Shown in pieces: positions 1 through 8,876 of a stretch of DNA of 34,703 nt. Both the position numbers and the translations under genes were made by a program. The DNA comes from Caryophanales bacterium UBA4855. GTDB taxonomy: Bacteria; Bacillota_I; Bacilli_A; RFN20; CAG-826. Each line of letters opens with the position of its first letter. The stretch's first letter is position 1. The stretch covers positions 1,369 through 36,071 of the forward strand of contig DHEH01000006.1 of the NCBI GenBank assembly GCA_002399785.1. The letters are read 5' to 3'. The notes beneath the pieces are model-generated. The model saw nothing but the letters and a program-made list of their open reading frames with translations. It ran no database searches and had not been told where the DNA came from.

Positions 1-1060
<1,060 letters not shown>

Positions 1061-1142
1061 TTTATATCTTAGTTCATTATTATTCTGGTTTAAAATTTTG
1101 TTCTTAAATAAATTGACGTAATCAATTGTACAGTTTCTGTTT

Positions 1143-1371
1143 AGTTTTCAAAGATCTCTTGCACGGACAATTCTCATTGCCTTGAAGCGTTTTTCAATGC
1201 CTCAATCAGCGTGCCTTATAATATTACACTCACTCATAATCGAAGTCAACAGGAAATTTAAATATTTTTTAAATTAATTTTGAAGTTATATATTACATAT
1301 ATAAGTCCAATTCCCTGACCGCTTTATGCGCAAGTGATTAGTATTATATATAGCATCAATTCGCTTTGCAA
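1143..1371 (-). promoter_or_regulatory. rRNA tandem promoters P1 and P2 with boxA-like leader
   Basis: Two sigma-A-type promoters read towards the 16S gene. P1 has -35 TTGCAA (1366-1371), a 17-bp spacer and -10 TATAAT (1343-1348). P2 has -35 TTGACT (1244-1249), 17 bp and -10 TAATAT (1221-1226). Downstream, the minus strand at 1143-1156 reads GATCTTTGAAAACT, which resembles the boxA antitermination element of Firmicutes rRNA leaders. The P2-to-16S leader is about 150 nt. The rest of 1061-1420 is AT-rich and holds no gene that I can see. Confidence 0.8.
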
Positions 1372-1421
1372 GTAAAAATTTAAATATTTTTCATTTTTTT
1401 AAAAATAACCATTTTATCGAA

Positions 1422-1452
1422 TAAAAAAGGCAAGATCATTAGAATCTTGCCC
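1422..1452 (-). terminator. Rho-independent terminator after the Bax-inhibitor-like gene
   Basis: On the minus strand the stem GGCAAGAT/ATCTTGCC (arms 1444-1451 and 1429-1436) is followed by a run of six T. It lies just downstream of the stop at 1475 and separates that gene from the rRNA promoters, which point the same way. Confidence 0.85.
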
Positions 1453-1474
1453 ATTAAATAAGATATATTTGTGA

Positions 1475-2239
1475 TTAATCTTTGTTAGTTGCCATTGCTA
1501 TAACTAATAACCTTATTATATATATAAGGATAGTGGCAAAATCACTATATAAAACCATCGACCACATAATACATTCGTTTGTTGTTAAATTAGTATTTTG
1601 AGATCTAACTTTAATTCTATAAATATCAACACTTGTATAAAGAAGCATAATTAATAAATATACCATCTCAACCCCGAAATACATCCAAAGGAAATTACTA
1701 AAATCAGCGTTACCAATTAACGAAGCTAAAAGCCAGAAATAATTAACCATATAGAAGATTCCAGCTCCAATTGATAAAGCAACAATAATACCAATCACAA
1801 CGCCAACAACTTTTCCTTTAAATAAAAAACCAAACAATCCCATTATAAGGAATAAACATGCCGTAATTAATAAAGCGGCACCAATAACATTTGGATTATT
1901 TAAAAGAATTACGAAACTTGAAAATAAAACGGAATAAAAGAGGCAATATAAAGTGAAAGGGATGATTGATTTATAACCATCTTTAAATGTGTTTCTTCCA
2001 ACAAGTATTCCAGTAATAAAAGTACCAACCATTGAAAAAACTAAAATGATAATAAAATAAATCATTTCACTTCCGTCTGTAATAGAACTAAAAAGAAAAT
2101 TCCATAAATAACTAAATCCAAAACATCCAGCAGCAGTAATTGCTAATCCTAGCGCAAAAAATCCAAAGATTTTTAAGAAATTAAGACCAGTATTAGTAGG
2201 TGCAACTGTTGTTTGTTGAAAATTTTGATTCATCTCCAT
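1475..2239 (-). CDS. Bax inhibitor-1-like seven-helix membrane protein
   Basis: A 254-residue protein with seven hydrophobic segments. An N-terminal cytosolic stretch of about 25 residues precedes the first helix, and the last helix carries a closely spaced Arg (IYIIRLLV). The pattern SVDIYRIK in the sixth helix region and SDFATILIYIIRLL at the end matches the Asp-containing C-terminal signature of the BI-1/YetJ family. There the two Asp residues form the pH-sensing pair of a calcium-leak channel. The start at 2239 is chosen because GAGG sits 9 nt upstream; an in-frame ATG at 2233 is also possible, while one at 2260 has no ribosome site. A possible -10 (TATAAT) lies upstream, and a terminator follows tpiA, so this is probably a separate transcript. 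Sequence divergence is high, so BI-1-like is a fold-level call. Confidence 0.65.
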   Translation of the reverse strand: MEMNQNFQQTTVAPTNTGLNFLKIFGFFALGLAITAAGCFGFSYLWNFLFSSITDGSEMIYFIIILVFSMVGTFITGILVGRNTFKDGYKSIIPFTLYCLFYSVLFSSFVILLNNPNVIGAALLITACLFLIMGLFGFLFKGKVVGVVIGIIVALSIGAGIFYMVNYFWLLASLIGNADFSNFLWMYFGVEMVYLLIMLLYTSVDIYRIKVRSQNTNLTTNECIMWSMVLYSDFATILIYIIRLLVIAMATNKD

Positions 2240-2287
2240 AAATAAATACCTCACTTTCAAAATTATACATTCAAGACCATTTTAAGC

Positions 2288-2323
2288 AATTAAAAACTTC
2301 CCACTTAGGGGAAGTTTTTAATT
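2288..2323 (-). terminator. Terminator of the glycolytic genes
   Basis: A 15-bp perfect inverted repeat, AATTAAAAACTTCCC (2288-2302) and its complement (2309-2323), with a 6-nt loop. It overlaps the tpiA stop codon, and the right arm ends in a T-rich run on the minus strand. Confidence 0.8.
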
Positions 2324-3080
2324 ACAATAAATTAGTTAATAATTCTTTGTAGGATTCAGCTTTTAGCGAAGCTCCACCAACTAAGGCTCCGTCCACATCC
2401 TTTTCGCTTAAATATTCTTTAATATTATTTGGTTTAACACTACCGCCATAAAGAATTCTTACTTTATTGGCTGTTTTTGTGTCATATAAACTTCTAATAA
2501 TTGAACGAATAAATTTGCAAATATCTTCAGCAATTTCTTTACTAGCATTTTTGCCAGTCCCAATTGCCCAGATTGGTTCATAAGCAACAACAACTTTAAC
2601 AGCATCTTCAGCACTAACATTCATAAAGCCAGCAATAATTTGTTCTTTTACAAACGATTTAGTTTCACCTTTTTCATATGTTTCAAGCGATTCACCACAA
2701 CAATAGACAGGAATCATATTGTTTTTAAGTAAAGCTAAAACTTTAAGGTTACACTTTTCACTGGTTTCGTTGTCGTAAGTTCTTCTTTCAGAATGTCCAA
2801 CAATACTCCAAGTTACTCCACAATCAAGTAACATTGGGATGGAAATTTCTCCAGTAAAAGCACCATGATCTTGAAAATGAACATTTTCAGCACCAACAAT
2901 TAAGGAATTCTTAAGAATTCTTTTGACTGATGGTAAATCAATAGCAGGAACACAAATTCCCATATCGATGTGATTATGTTTAGCTAATTTTCCTAAATCT
3001 TTTGCTTCTTTACAAAATTCAGTTGCTTCAGTAACTGTTTTATTCATTTTCCAGTTACCTAATAATAATTTTCTTCTCAT
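2322..3080 (-). CDS. tpiA: Triosephosphate isomerase
   Basis: Interconverts dihydroxyacetone phosphate and glyceraldehyde 3-phosphate in glycolysis. The 252 residues match the usual family length. The catalytic landmarks are all present: the N-terminal GNWKMNK with the active-site Lys, VGHSERR with the catalytic His, AYEPIWAIGTG with the catalytic Glu and the start of flexible loop 6, and YGGSV plus GALVGGASL for phosphate binding. It begins 6 nt after the pgk stop without an evident Shine-Dalgarno, so translation is probably coupled to pgk. The hairpin at its stop codon ends the transcript. Confidence 0.97.
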   Translation of the reverse strand: MRRKLLLGNWKMNKTVTEATEFCKEAKDLGKLAKHNHIDMGICVPAIDLPSVKRILKNSLIVGAENVHFQDHGAFTGEISIPMLLDCGVTWSIVGHSERRTYDNETSEKCNLKVLALLKNNMIPVYCCGESLETYEKGETKSFVKEQIIAGFMNVSAEDAVKVVVAYEPIWAIGTGKNASKEIAEDICKFIRSIIRSLYDTKTANKVRILYGGSVKPNNIKEYLSEKDVDGALVGGASLKAESYKELLTNLL

Positions 3081-3086
3081 TTTATA

Positions 3087-4343
3087 TTAACCAATGACAT
3101 CAATTCCAGGAAGATGGCCATCATTTTCAATCATTTCAAGTGATGCGCCTCCGCCAGTTGAAACATGTGAGAACTTGTCAGCGTAGCCAAATTCTTTAGC
3201 AGCAGCGGCACTATCGCCTCCACCAATTACTGAGAAAGCCAATTTATTAGCAGTAATAGCTTTACAAATTGCTTTTGTTCCAGTTTGATATTGTTCTTTT
3301 TCAAAAACACCAACAGGTCCGTTCCAGAAAATTAATCTAGCTTTAGCGATTTCTGCATCAAATAAAGCAACCGTTTCTGGTCCGACATCAAGTCCTTCAA
3401 AGCCATCAGGAATACCATTGACTGAAGCACCACCAATTTCATTTCCAGGAACTGTATCAACTGTTAAAATTTTAGTAACGGCTGGATCATAATCAAATGT
3501 ATTAGCACAAATACAATCTACTGGAAGAACAATTTTTCCGGTGTCATAGCATTTTTTAGCATAATCAAGTTGATCTTCTTCAACAGGAGATGTTCCGATT
3601 GACATTCCAAGAGCTTTCTTGAAAGTGTAAGTCATAGCACCACCAATTAAAATCTTGTCACATTTCTTTAATAAAGATTCAATGACTTTAATTTTATCAG
3701 AAACTTTAAATCCGCCAAGGATAGCAATATATGGGTGATCTTTATCAGTTGGAGCAACACATGTAGTTAAATTCTTAACTTCTTTTTCCATTAAAAAACC
3801 TAACGCGACTGGTTTTCCTTCAGCTTTTAAAACTTCTGGAACTCCATATGTTGAAGCGTGGGCTCTATGTGCACTTCCGAAAGCATCCATAACAAATCCG
3901 TCAACGTAACTTGCCCATTCTTTTGATAATGTAGCATCGTTTTTGCTTTCACCTTTTTCATAACGAGTATTTTGAACAAGTAAAACTTCACCTAATTTTA
4001 AGCCAGCAATAGCTGCTTTTAATTCATCACCATGAGTAGCTGCACAGAATTTAACTGTATGTCCAGCAAGTAATTTCTTAAGTTCTGGATAAACAAACTC
4101 CATATTATTTTTAGCTTTTTCATTAGCGATTTCGGCATCATCAACTTTACCCCATTTAATCTTTCCAAGGTGACTCATTAAAACAACAGCGTTGTTCTTA
4201 CCTAATAAGTAGTTGATAGTTGGTAAAGCAGCGACAATTCTATTATTATCTCTGATTTCTTCACCTTTAAGAGGGACATTAAAATCGACTCTTACAAGAA
4301 CCTTAATATCATGTAAAGCACTTGTATTTTCAATTGTATGCAT
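3087..4343 (-). CDS. pgk: Phosphoglycerate kinase
   Basis: Makes ATP from 1,3-bisphosphoglycerate in glycolysis. At 418 residues it is slightly longer than the usual ~395. The signature RVDFNVPL is near the N-terminus, LMSHLG binds substrate, and GGGDSAAA and the C-terminal GGGASLE form the nucleotide/phosphate loops. GGAG precedes the ATG by about 7 nt. A hairpin terminator/attenuator lies between gapA and pgk, so pgk-tpiA may be partly uncoupled from gapA although all three read in the same direction. Nothing unusual is seen in the active-site motifs. Confidence 0.97.
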   Translation of the reverse strand: MHTIENTSALHDIKVLVRVDFNVPLKGEEIRDNNRIVAALPTINYLLGKNNAVVLMSHLGKIKWGKVDDAEIANEKAKNNMEFVYPELKKLLAGHTVKFCAATHGDELKAAIAGLKLGEVLLVQNTRYEKGESKNDATLSKEWASYVDGFVMDAFGSAHRAHASTYGVPEVLKAEGKPVALGFLMEKEVKNLTTCVAPTDKDHPYIAILGGFKVSDKIKVIESLLKKCDKILIGGAMTYTFKKALGMSIGTSPVEEDQLDYAKKCYDTGKIVLPVDCICANTFDYDPAVTKILTVDTVPGNEIGGASVNGIPDGFEGLDVGPETVALFDAEIAKARLIFWNGPVGVFEKEQYQTGTKAICKAITANKLAFSVIGGGDSAAAAKEFGYADKFSHVSTGGGASLEMIENDGHLPGIDVIG

Positions 4344-4356
4344 ATTTTTCTCCTTT

Positions 4357-4398
4357 TTTAAAAAAAGGCTAATAGACGCTTGGTCCCTTAGCCTTTAT
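4357..4398 (-). terminator. Terminator or attenuator between gapA and pgk
   Basis: The stem AAAGGCTAA/TTAGCCTTT (arms 4364-4372 and 4388-4396), loop of about 15 nt, is followed on the minus strand by a T-run. It lies between the gapA stop and the pgk ribosome site, so it should reduce or prevent read-through into pgk. I see no convincing separate pgk promoter in the short spacer. Confidence 0.75.
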
Positions 4399-4407
4399 TT
4401 ACAGTTT

Positions 4408-5475
4408 TTATTTGCTTAATTCAGCGAAATATTTGATTGTACGGACCATTTGGCTGGTATATGAATTTTCGTTATCATACCAAGCAACGACTTGGACGTG
4501 ATAATGAGTAGCATCAATTTTACTAACCATAGTTTGTGTAGCATCAAATAGACTACCTTCTCTAATTCCGATAATATCAGATGAAACTAATTGTTCGTCT
4601 GTATATCCGAATGATTCGTTGGTATGAGCTTTCATATAAGCATTGATGATTTCAGGAGTAAGTTCTTTATCTGATTCAACAACAGCGACAAGAATAGTTG
4701 TACTTCCAGTCTTGACAGGAACTCTTTGAGCTGAACCGATTAATTTTCCGTTTAATTCTGGAATAACTAATCCGATAGCTTTAGCAGCACCGGTGGAATT
4801 TGGAACGATGTTCTCAGCACCAGCTCTTGCTCTTCTTAAATCGCCTTTTCTTTGTGGGCCATCAAGAATCATTTGATCACCAGTATAAGCATGAACAGTT
4901 GTCATGATACCACTGACGATTTTAGCTAAATTATTAAGATTGAAAGCCATAGGAGCTAAGCAGTTTGTTGTACAGCTAGCAGCACTGATAATTGTATCAC
5001 TGGCTTTAAGAATCTCATGATTGACATTATAAACAATTGTTGGAAGATCTTTTCCAGCTGGAGCAGAAATAATAACCTTCTTAGCACCTGCATCAACGTG
5101 AGCTTGTGCTTTATCTTTTGATGTATAGAAACCTGTACATTCAAGAACAACATCAACATCTAATTCTTTCCATGGGCAGTTACGAGCATCTTTTTCAACA
5201 TAAATCTTGATTTCGTGTCCATCAACTGTGATTGATCCTGGTTCTAAAACGGTTTTGCCATCTTCAGATAAAACAGGTTCTTTAGAAGTAACTTTATCAC
5301 CTAAAGCATATCTGCCTTGAGCTGAATCATACTTTAAAAGATGAGCTAACATCTTTGGGCTAGTTAAATCGTTAATAGCAACGATATCATAACCTTTAGC
5401 TCCAAACATTTGTCTGAAAGCTAATCTACCGATTCTTCCGAATCCATTAATTGCAACTTTAACATCTTTACTCAT
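4408..5475 (-). CDS. gapA: Glyceraldehyde-3-phosphate dehydrogenase, type I
   Basis: Oxidises glyceraldehyde 3-phosphate to 1,3-bisphosphoglycerate with NAD+. The 335-residue product starts MSKDVKVAINGFGRIGR (Rossmann NAD site). It has the active-site motif ASCTTNCLAP with the catalytic Cys, the Ser/Thr-rich phosphate site and the C-terminal WYDNENSY. The start at 5475 is preferred over 5505 because AGGAGG precedes it by about 11 nt and the family begins here. A TATAAT at 5510-5515 lies about 35 nt upstream, embedded in a 20-bp perfect palindrome that could be an operator. Gene order gapA-pgk-tpiA is the classical glycolytic cluster. Confidence 0.97.
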   Translation of the reverse strand: MSKDVKVAINGFGRIGRLAFRQMFGAKGYDIVAINDLTSPKMLAHLLKYDSAQGRYALGDKVTSKEPVLSEDGKTVLEPGSITVDGHEIKIYVEKDARNCPWKELDVDVVLECTGFYTSKDKAQAHVDAGAKKVIISAPAGKDLPTIVYNVNHEILKASDTIISAASCTTNCLAPMAFNLNNLAKIVSGIMTTVHAYTGDQMILDGPQRKGDLRRARAGAENIVPNSTGAAKAIGLVIPELNGKLIGSAQRVPVKTGSTTILVAVVESDKELTPEIINAYMKAHTNESFGYTDEQLVSSDIIGIREGSLFDATQTMVSKIDATHYHVQVVAWYDNENSYTSQMVRTIKYFAELSK

Positions 5476-5509
5476 ATATATAAATTTCCTCCTGAGTATT
5501 AACAATCTA

Positions 5510-5530
5510 ATTATAAACTTAAGTTTATAA
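5510..5530 (-). promoter_or_regulatory. gapA -10 box and overlapping 20-bp palindrome (candidate operator)
   Basis: The half-site TTATAAACTT is followed directly by its exact reverse complement (5511-5530). Minus-strand TATAAT (5510-5515) overlaps one end, about 35 nt before the gapA start. A repressor bound here would block the promoter. The -35 region is weak. No candidate repressor is adjacent. Confidence 0.6.
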
Positions 5531-5534
5531 GAAT

Positions 5535-5622
5535 AAAAGTAATAAACGCCAAATTTAGTATTTTTTTCCTTATTACTTTTATGGCGAAATTTGTTAGAAG
5601 TTATTAACTAAAAAATTTCGCC
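5535..5622. repeat. Two nested inverted repeats between birA and gapA
   Basis: AAAAGTAATAA (5535-5545) pairs with TTATTACTTTT (5570-5580). Separately, GGCGAAATTT (5583-5592) pairs with AAATTTCGCC (5613-5622). Both are perfect, with loops of 24 and 20 nt. They lie downstream of birA and upstream of the gapA promoter, so they most likely form 3'-end or terminator structures of the oad-bioY-birA transcript. No long T-run follows directly. A related CGCCAAATTT sits in the first loop (about 5547-5556). Confidence 0.5.
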
Positions 5623-5636
5623 GAAGTAAGTAAATT

Positions 5637-6362
5637 TTATTTATTTTTATGAAAAGTAACTTCACCACTTTTTAGTTCTTTAATTGTCCCATCTTTTTCT
5701 TTACAAATTAGGTATCCTAATTCGCTAATATCTTCAACAAATAATATCTCATCTTTATCAAAAACCCTTGCAAAGACCTCTTTATTTTTTAAGTAGTTGT
5801 GTTTTTTAACATATTCAATAAACGAATTGTCACCTCTTTTAAAAGCATTCAAACATTCAAAGAAAAGATTAACTATTTGATGAGTTATCATCCTCACGTC
5901 TAACTCAATTTTACAATTCTTAAACATTGAAGTAGCGTCAGGCAATTCACTAGGTAAAGATTGTTGATTTACATTCAATCCAATTCCTACTATTAAAGCA
6001 ACAAGTTTATCAAGCGAAACGCTTTCTAAAAGTATTCCACATACTTTTTTATCACCAATATAAACATCGTTAGGCCATTTAATTGATGATTTAAATCCCA
6101 TATTTTCCAAATAAGAACAAACCACTGCTCCGGCCATAAGTGAAAGTAATTCAAAATTTTTAAAGCAAAATTCATCTTTTAGTAATATTGAAAAAGTTGC
6201 TCCATCACCTTTATTAGCAACGAAAGAACGATCATATCGTCCTCTTCCTTGAGTTTGAAAAAGAGCACTACAAGTTGCTTCTGAATGAAGTTCCTTATAA
6301 TGTTCTTTAAGATATTTATTTGTTGAATCGATACTATCGAACTCTAAAAATTCTCTTTCCAT
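5637..6362 (-). CDS. birA: Biotin--protein ligase (monofunctional BirA)
   Basis: Activates biotin with ATP and attaches it to the Lys of biotin carrier proteins. In the 241-residue product the catalytic domain begins almost at once (FDSIDSTNKYLKE). It has GRGRYDRSF (adenylate/biotin loop) and KWPNDVYIGDKKVCGILLE (catalytic Lys and biotin site). There is no N-terminal helix-turn-helix, so it is a group I ligase without the BirA repressor function. The start at 6362 is chosen because the conserved domain starts there; it overlaps the end of bioY by 29 nt with no Shine-Dalgarno, suggesting coupling. Its natural substrate is probably the biotin carrier three genes upstream in the same operon. Confidence 0.93.
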   Translation of the reverse strand: MEREFLEFDSIDSTNKYLKEHYKELHSEATCSALFQTQGRGRYDRSFVANKGDGATFSILLKDEFCFKNFELLSLMAGAVVCSYLENMGFKSSIKWPNDVYIGDKKVCGILLESVSLDKLVALIVGIGLNVNQQSLPSELPDATSMFKNCKIELDVRMITHQIVNLFFECLNAFKRGDNSFIEYVKKHNYLKNKEVFARVFDKDEILFVEDISELGYLICKEKDGTIKELKSGEVTFHKNK

Positions 6363-6909
6363 AATAACTATAAACGCATGATTTACATACAATTGCTACG
6401 CCAATTTTTAATAAATCAAACGGAATATAAGGCACAATAAATATCGATAATAAATACGAGAAACTATAATCTAAGCCTTTCATTGAATTTAAAATCAAAT
6501 ATCCGTGCGAGAAACCAAAAGCGTAAACAACTAATAAACAAGCAACACAAGCTAAAGCATCGACAAGATATTTAGTATGTATTTTGTTATCAAGTTTCTT
6601 AATTGCCCACATTGCTATAAGGCCTGGAATAAATCCATAAACAAAACCAAATGTTGGAGCAAAAACATATGCAAATCCCCCTCCAAATCCACTGAAGACA
6701 GGAATTCCAATCAAACCCATAACAATATATAGACAAACTACGATCAACCCTTCTTTCAAACTTAAAGTTAAACCTATAATAAATATAACTAAAAGTTGAA
6801 GTGTGAATTTTACTAAGCCAGTTTGTAACGTCATAAATGACCCTACTATTAACAAAGCTAAAAATATAGCGATTCGAGTTATCGAATCAATAACTTTTTT
6901 CGTTTTCAT
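6334..6909 (-). CDS. bioY: Biotin transporter substrate-binding component BioY
   Basis: The S component of an ECF-type biotin importer, which works with shared EcfA/EcfT subunits that are not encoded here. The 191-residue product has about six hydrophobic segments and the family pattern FGGGFAYVFAPTFGFVYGFIPG in the middle. The start at 6909 (MKTKKVIDS) is preferred; it is 1 nt from the oadB stop, whereas the upstream in-frame ATG at 6927 would overlap oadB. It ends in TAG. Its place between the decarboxylase genes and birA says that imported biotin is meant for the decarboxylase carrier. Confidence 0.9.
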   Translation of the reverse strand: MKTKKVIDSITRIAIFLALLIVGSFMTLQTGLVKFTLQLLVIFIIGLTLSLKEGLIVVCLYIVMGLIGIPVFSGFGGGFAYVFAPTFGFVYGFIPGLIAMWAIKKLDNKIHTKYLVDALACVACLLVVYAFGFSHGYLILNSMKGLDYSFSYLLSIFIVPYIPFDLLKIGVAIVCKSCVYSYYGKRIFRVR

Positions 6910-6910
6910 A

Positions 6911-8149
6911 TTAGATAAAATTAGCAATAGCTAATAAAATTCCAGCGGCTACAGCACTACCGATAACACCAGCAACATTTGGTCCCATAGCGTGCATCAA
7001 CAAGAAGTTTTCTGGATCTTCTCTTTGTCCTTCTTTTTGAACGACACGAGCAGCCATTGGAACAGCGCTGACTCCGGCAGCACCAATCATAGGATTGACT
7101 TTGCCATGAGTTGCTAAGCACATAACTTTTCCGCCTAAAACACCGAAAGCAGTAGACATTGCAAAAGCAAGAATACCTAAAACAAATATTAAGATAGTTT
7201 GAAGTGATAAAAAATTGCTTCCGATAGCAGTTCCGCCAACTGACAAACCAAGTAAAATTGTAACAATATAAAGTAAAGCGTTAGAAACTGTATGAACAAG
7301 ATTTGGAACAACTCCACTTTCTTTAATTAAATTACCGAGCATTAAGCATCCAATCAATGGAGCGCAAGAAGGAACAAGAAGAATACAGACAACCATAACT
7401 ATAATTGGAAAAAGAATTTTTTCCTTTTTAGATACAGGTCGCAATTGTTCCATTCTAATCATTCTTTCTTTTCTTGTAGTTAATAATCTAATTATTGGAG
7501 GTTGAATAACTGGAACAAGAGCCATATAAGAATAAGCAGCAATTGAAATTGATGCTAAGAAGGTTGGAGCAAGTTTAGAAGTAACAAGAATAGCAGTTGG
7601 GCCATCAGCTCCACCAATTATTCCGATACTAGCAGCAAGTCCGAAAGTCATATCAGGGAAAAGTCCCCATTCACCTAAAGCAATTGCACCAAGGAAGGTA
7701 GTAAAAATACCAAATTGAGCAGCCGCTCCAAGTAACATCGTCTTTTTATTAGCGATTAACGGACCAAAATCAGTAGTAGCACCAATTCCTAAAAAAATTA
7801 AACATGGATATAATTCGAATTTAACTCCAAGGTATAAATAATCAAACAAACCACCTTGACCTTGACCTAGAGCTGTCATTTGACCGCCCGTAGTAGTTAA
7901 GTCAATACCATCAATTGTTTTAGTTTGATTAAAAATTCCCATTAAATCAGGGAAAAGGTTAACAAGCAACATACCAGAAGCAATAGGAATCAATAAATAA
8001 GGTTCATATTGTTTTTTAATAGCAAGGAATAAAAGCACTAAGGCAATTAAAATCATTACTAGATTTTGCCATCCCCCTGCTTGAAAAAAACTTGCAATGC
8101 CACTTGTACTAAGGATTTGATCTATAATTTCTACAATCTTATCCCACAT
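6911..8149 (-). CDS. oadB: Sodium-pumping oxaloacetate decarboxylase, beta subunit
   Basis: The membrane subunit that decarboxylates carboxybiotin and couples this to Na+ export. The 412 residues form about ten or eleven hydrophobic helices and carry the family landmarks LIFLGIGATTDFGPLIANKK and GIIGGADGPTAILVTSKLAP. The GGADGPT segment corresponds to the Asp-containing region III implicated in Na+ binding. The C-terminal NPMIGAAGVSAVPMAARVVQ and GPNVAGVIGSAVAAG are also conserved. It begins 4 nt after the biotin carrier stop. The family also includes the glutaconyl-CoA and methylmalonyl-CoA decarboxylase beta subunits; the oadA-type alpha subunit nearby favours oxaloacetate. Confidence 0.95.
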   Translation of the reverse strand: MWDKIVEIIDQILSTSGIASFFQAGGWQNLVMILIALVLLFLAIKKQYEPYLLIPIASGMLLVNLFPDLMGIFNQTKTIDGIDLTTTGGQMTALGQGQGGLFDYLYLGVKFELYPCLIFLGIGATTDFGPLIANKKTMLLGAAAQFGIFTTFLGAIALGEWGLFPDMTFGLAASIGIIGGADGPTAILVTSKLAPTFLASISIAAYSYMALVPVIQPPIIRLLTTRKERMIRMEQLRPVSKKEKILFPIIVMVVCILLVPSCAPLIGCLMLGNLIKESGVVPNLVHTVSNALLYIVTILLGLSVGGTAIGSNFLSLQTILIFVLGILAFAMSTAFGVLGGKVMCLATHGKVNPMIGAAGVSAVPMAARVVQKEGQREDPENFLLMHAMGPNVAGVIGSAVAAGILLAIANFI

Positions 8150-8153
8150 ACAA

Positions 8154-8519
8154 TTAACCTAAAACTACTAATGAATCACCAGTATTTACATTGGCGCCTT
8201 TTGCAACATTAATAGCTTTAATACTGCCATCAACAGGAGCAACAACTTCGTTTTCAAGCTTCATAGCTTCAATAACAAGAAGTGTTTGACCTTTTTTAAC
8301 ACTATCACCAACATTGACACTAACTTTAACAACTCCACCGCCAATAGGAGCTTTAACAACTCTTTCGCCAGCGCTAACAGCTGCTGGAGCAGCGACAGGC
8401 TTGCTCTCAACTTTAGTAGCGACAGGAGCAGCAGGAGCGGCTACAGCAGCGCCTTCTTCTACTGGTTCTAATTCAACTTCATAAACTTTTCCATTAACTG
8501 TAATACGGTACTTTTTCAT
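8154..8519 (-). CDS. Biotin carrier subunit of the decarboxylase
   Basis: A 121-residue carrier protein that shuttles CO2 as carboxybiotin from the alpha to the beta subunit. It has an N-terminal segment of about 25 residues (KKYRITVNGKVYEVELE), an Ala/Pro-rich flexible linker (roughly 25-50), then a biotinyl domain with EAMKLEN, where Lys87 is the expected biotinylation site. In many bacteria this domain is fused to the C-terminus of OadA; here it is a separate gene, as in the gcdC/mmdC type. AGGAG lies just before the start. Confidence 0.94.
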   Translation of the reverse strand: MKKYRITVNGKVYEVELEPVEEGAAVAAPAAPVATKVESKPVAAPAAVSAGERVVKAPIGGGVVKVSVNVGDSVKKGQTLLVIEAMKLENEVVAPVDGSIKAINVAKGANVNTGDSLVVLG

Positions 8520-8536
8520 ATATTATTTCTCCTTAA

Positions 8537-8866
8537 TTATTTGATTTCCCTAATTGAAACAACTTTAACATTCTTCTTCATATCTTCACGGCAGATGATG
8601 CTTGCAGCAATTACTGCCGCCATCATGTTTTCATCGGTCACATCTTTTAAAGCAACTTTTTCGCCGACTTTACTCTTTTTGGTTTTTTTACCAAAAGTTA
8701 ATCCGGTTTTTGTTTCCCACATATTGATGAGTTTAAAGATTAATGATGTAATACCAATGATCAAAAGAAGAATTAAGAAAACAGCAACGATAGCAACAAG
8801 CGAATAAATTGCTCCATCGCTTAAGCCAACCTTTGAACTTCCGTCTAAAACATTTACAAAATTCAT
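8537..8866 (-). CDS. oadG: Decarboxylase small membrane subunit (OadG/gamma type)
   Basis: A 109-residue protein with one strong transmembrane helix at about residues 20-45 (YSLVAIVAVFLILLLIIGI) and a basic, cytosolic C-terminal region. This is the layout of the OadG/MmdD subunits that hold the complex together. Sequence similarity in this family is low, so the call rests on size, topology and position between oadA and the carrier gene. GTAGGAG lies a few nt before the ATG. The C-terminal part (DENMMAAVIAASIICREDMKKN) resembles the helical tail found in OadG relatives. Confidence 0.8.
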   Translation of the reverse strand: MNFVNVLDGSSKVGLSDGAIYSLVAIVAVFLILLLIIGITSLIFKLINMWETKTGLTFGKKTKKSKVGEKVALKDVTDENMMAAVIAASIICREDMKKNVKVVSIREIK

Positions 8867-8876
8867 ATTTTTTCTC

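Noticed and set aside
8286..8807. Plus-strand frames opposite the biotin carrier and oadG
   Set aside because: They are complements of the Ala/Pro-rich linker and of well-supported genes, without ribosome sites.
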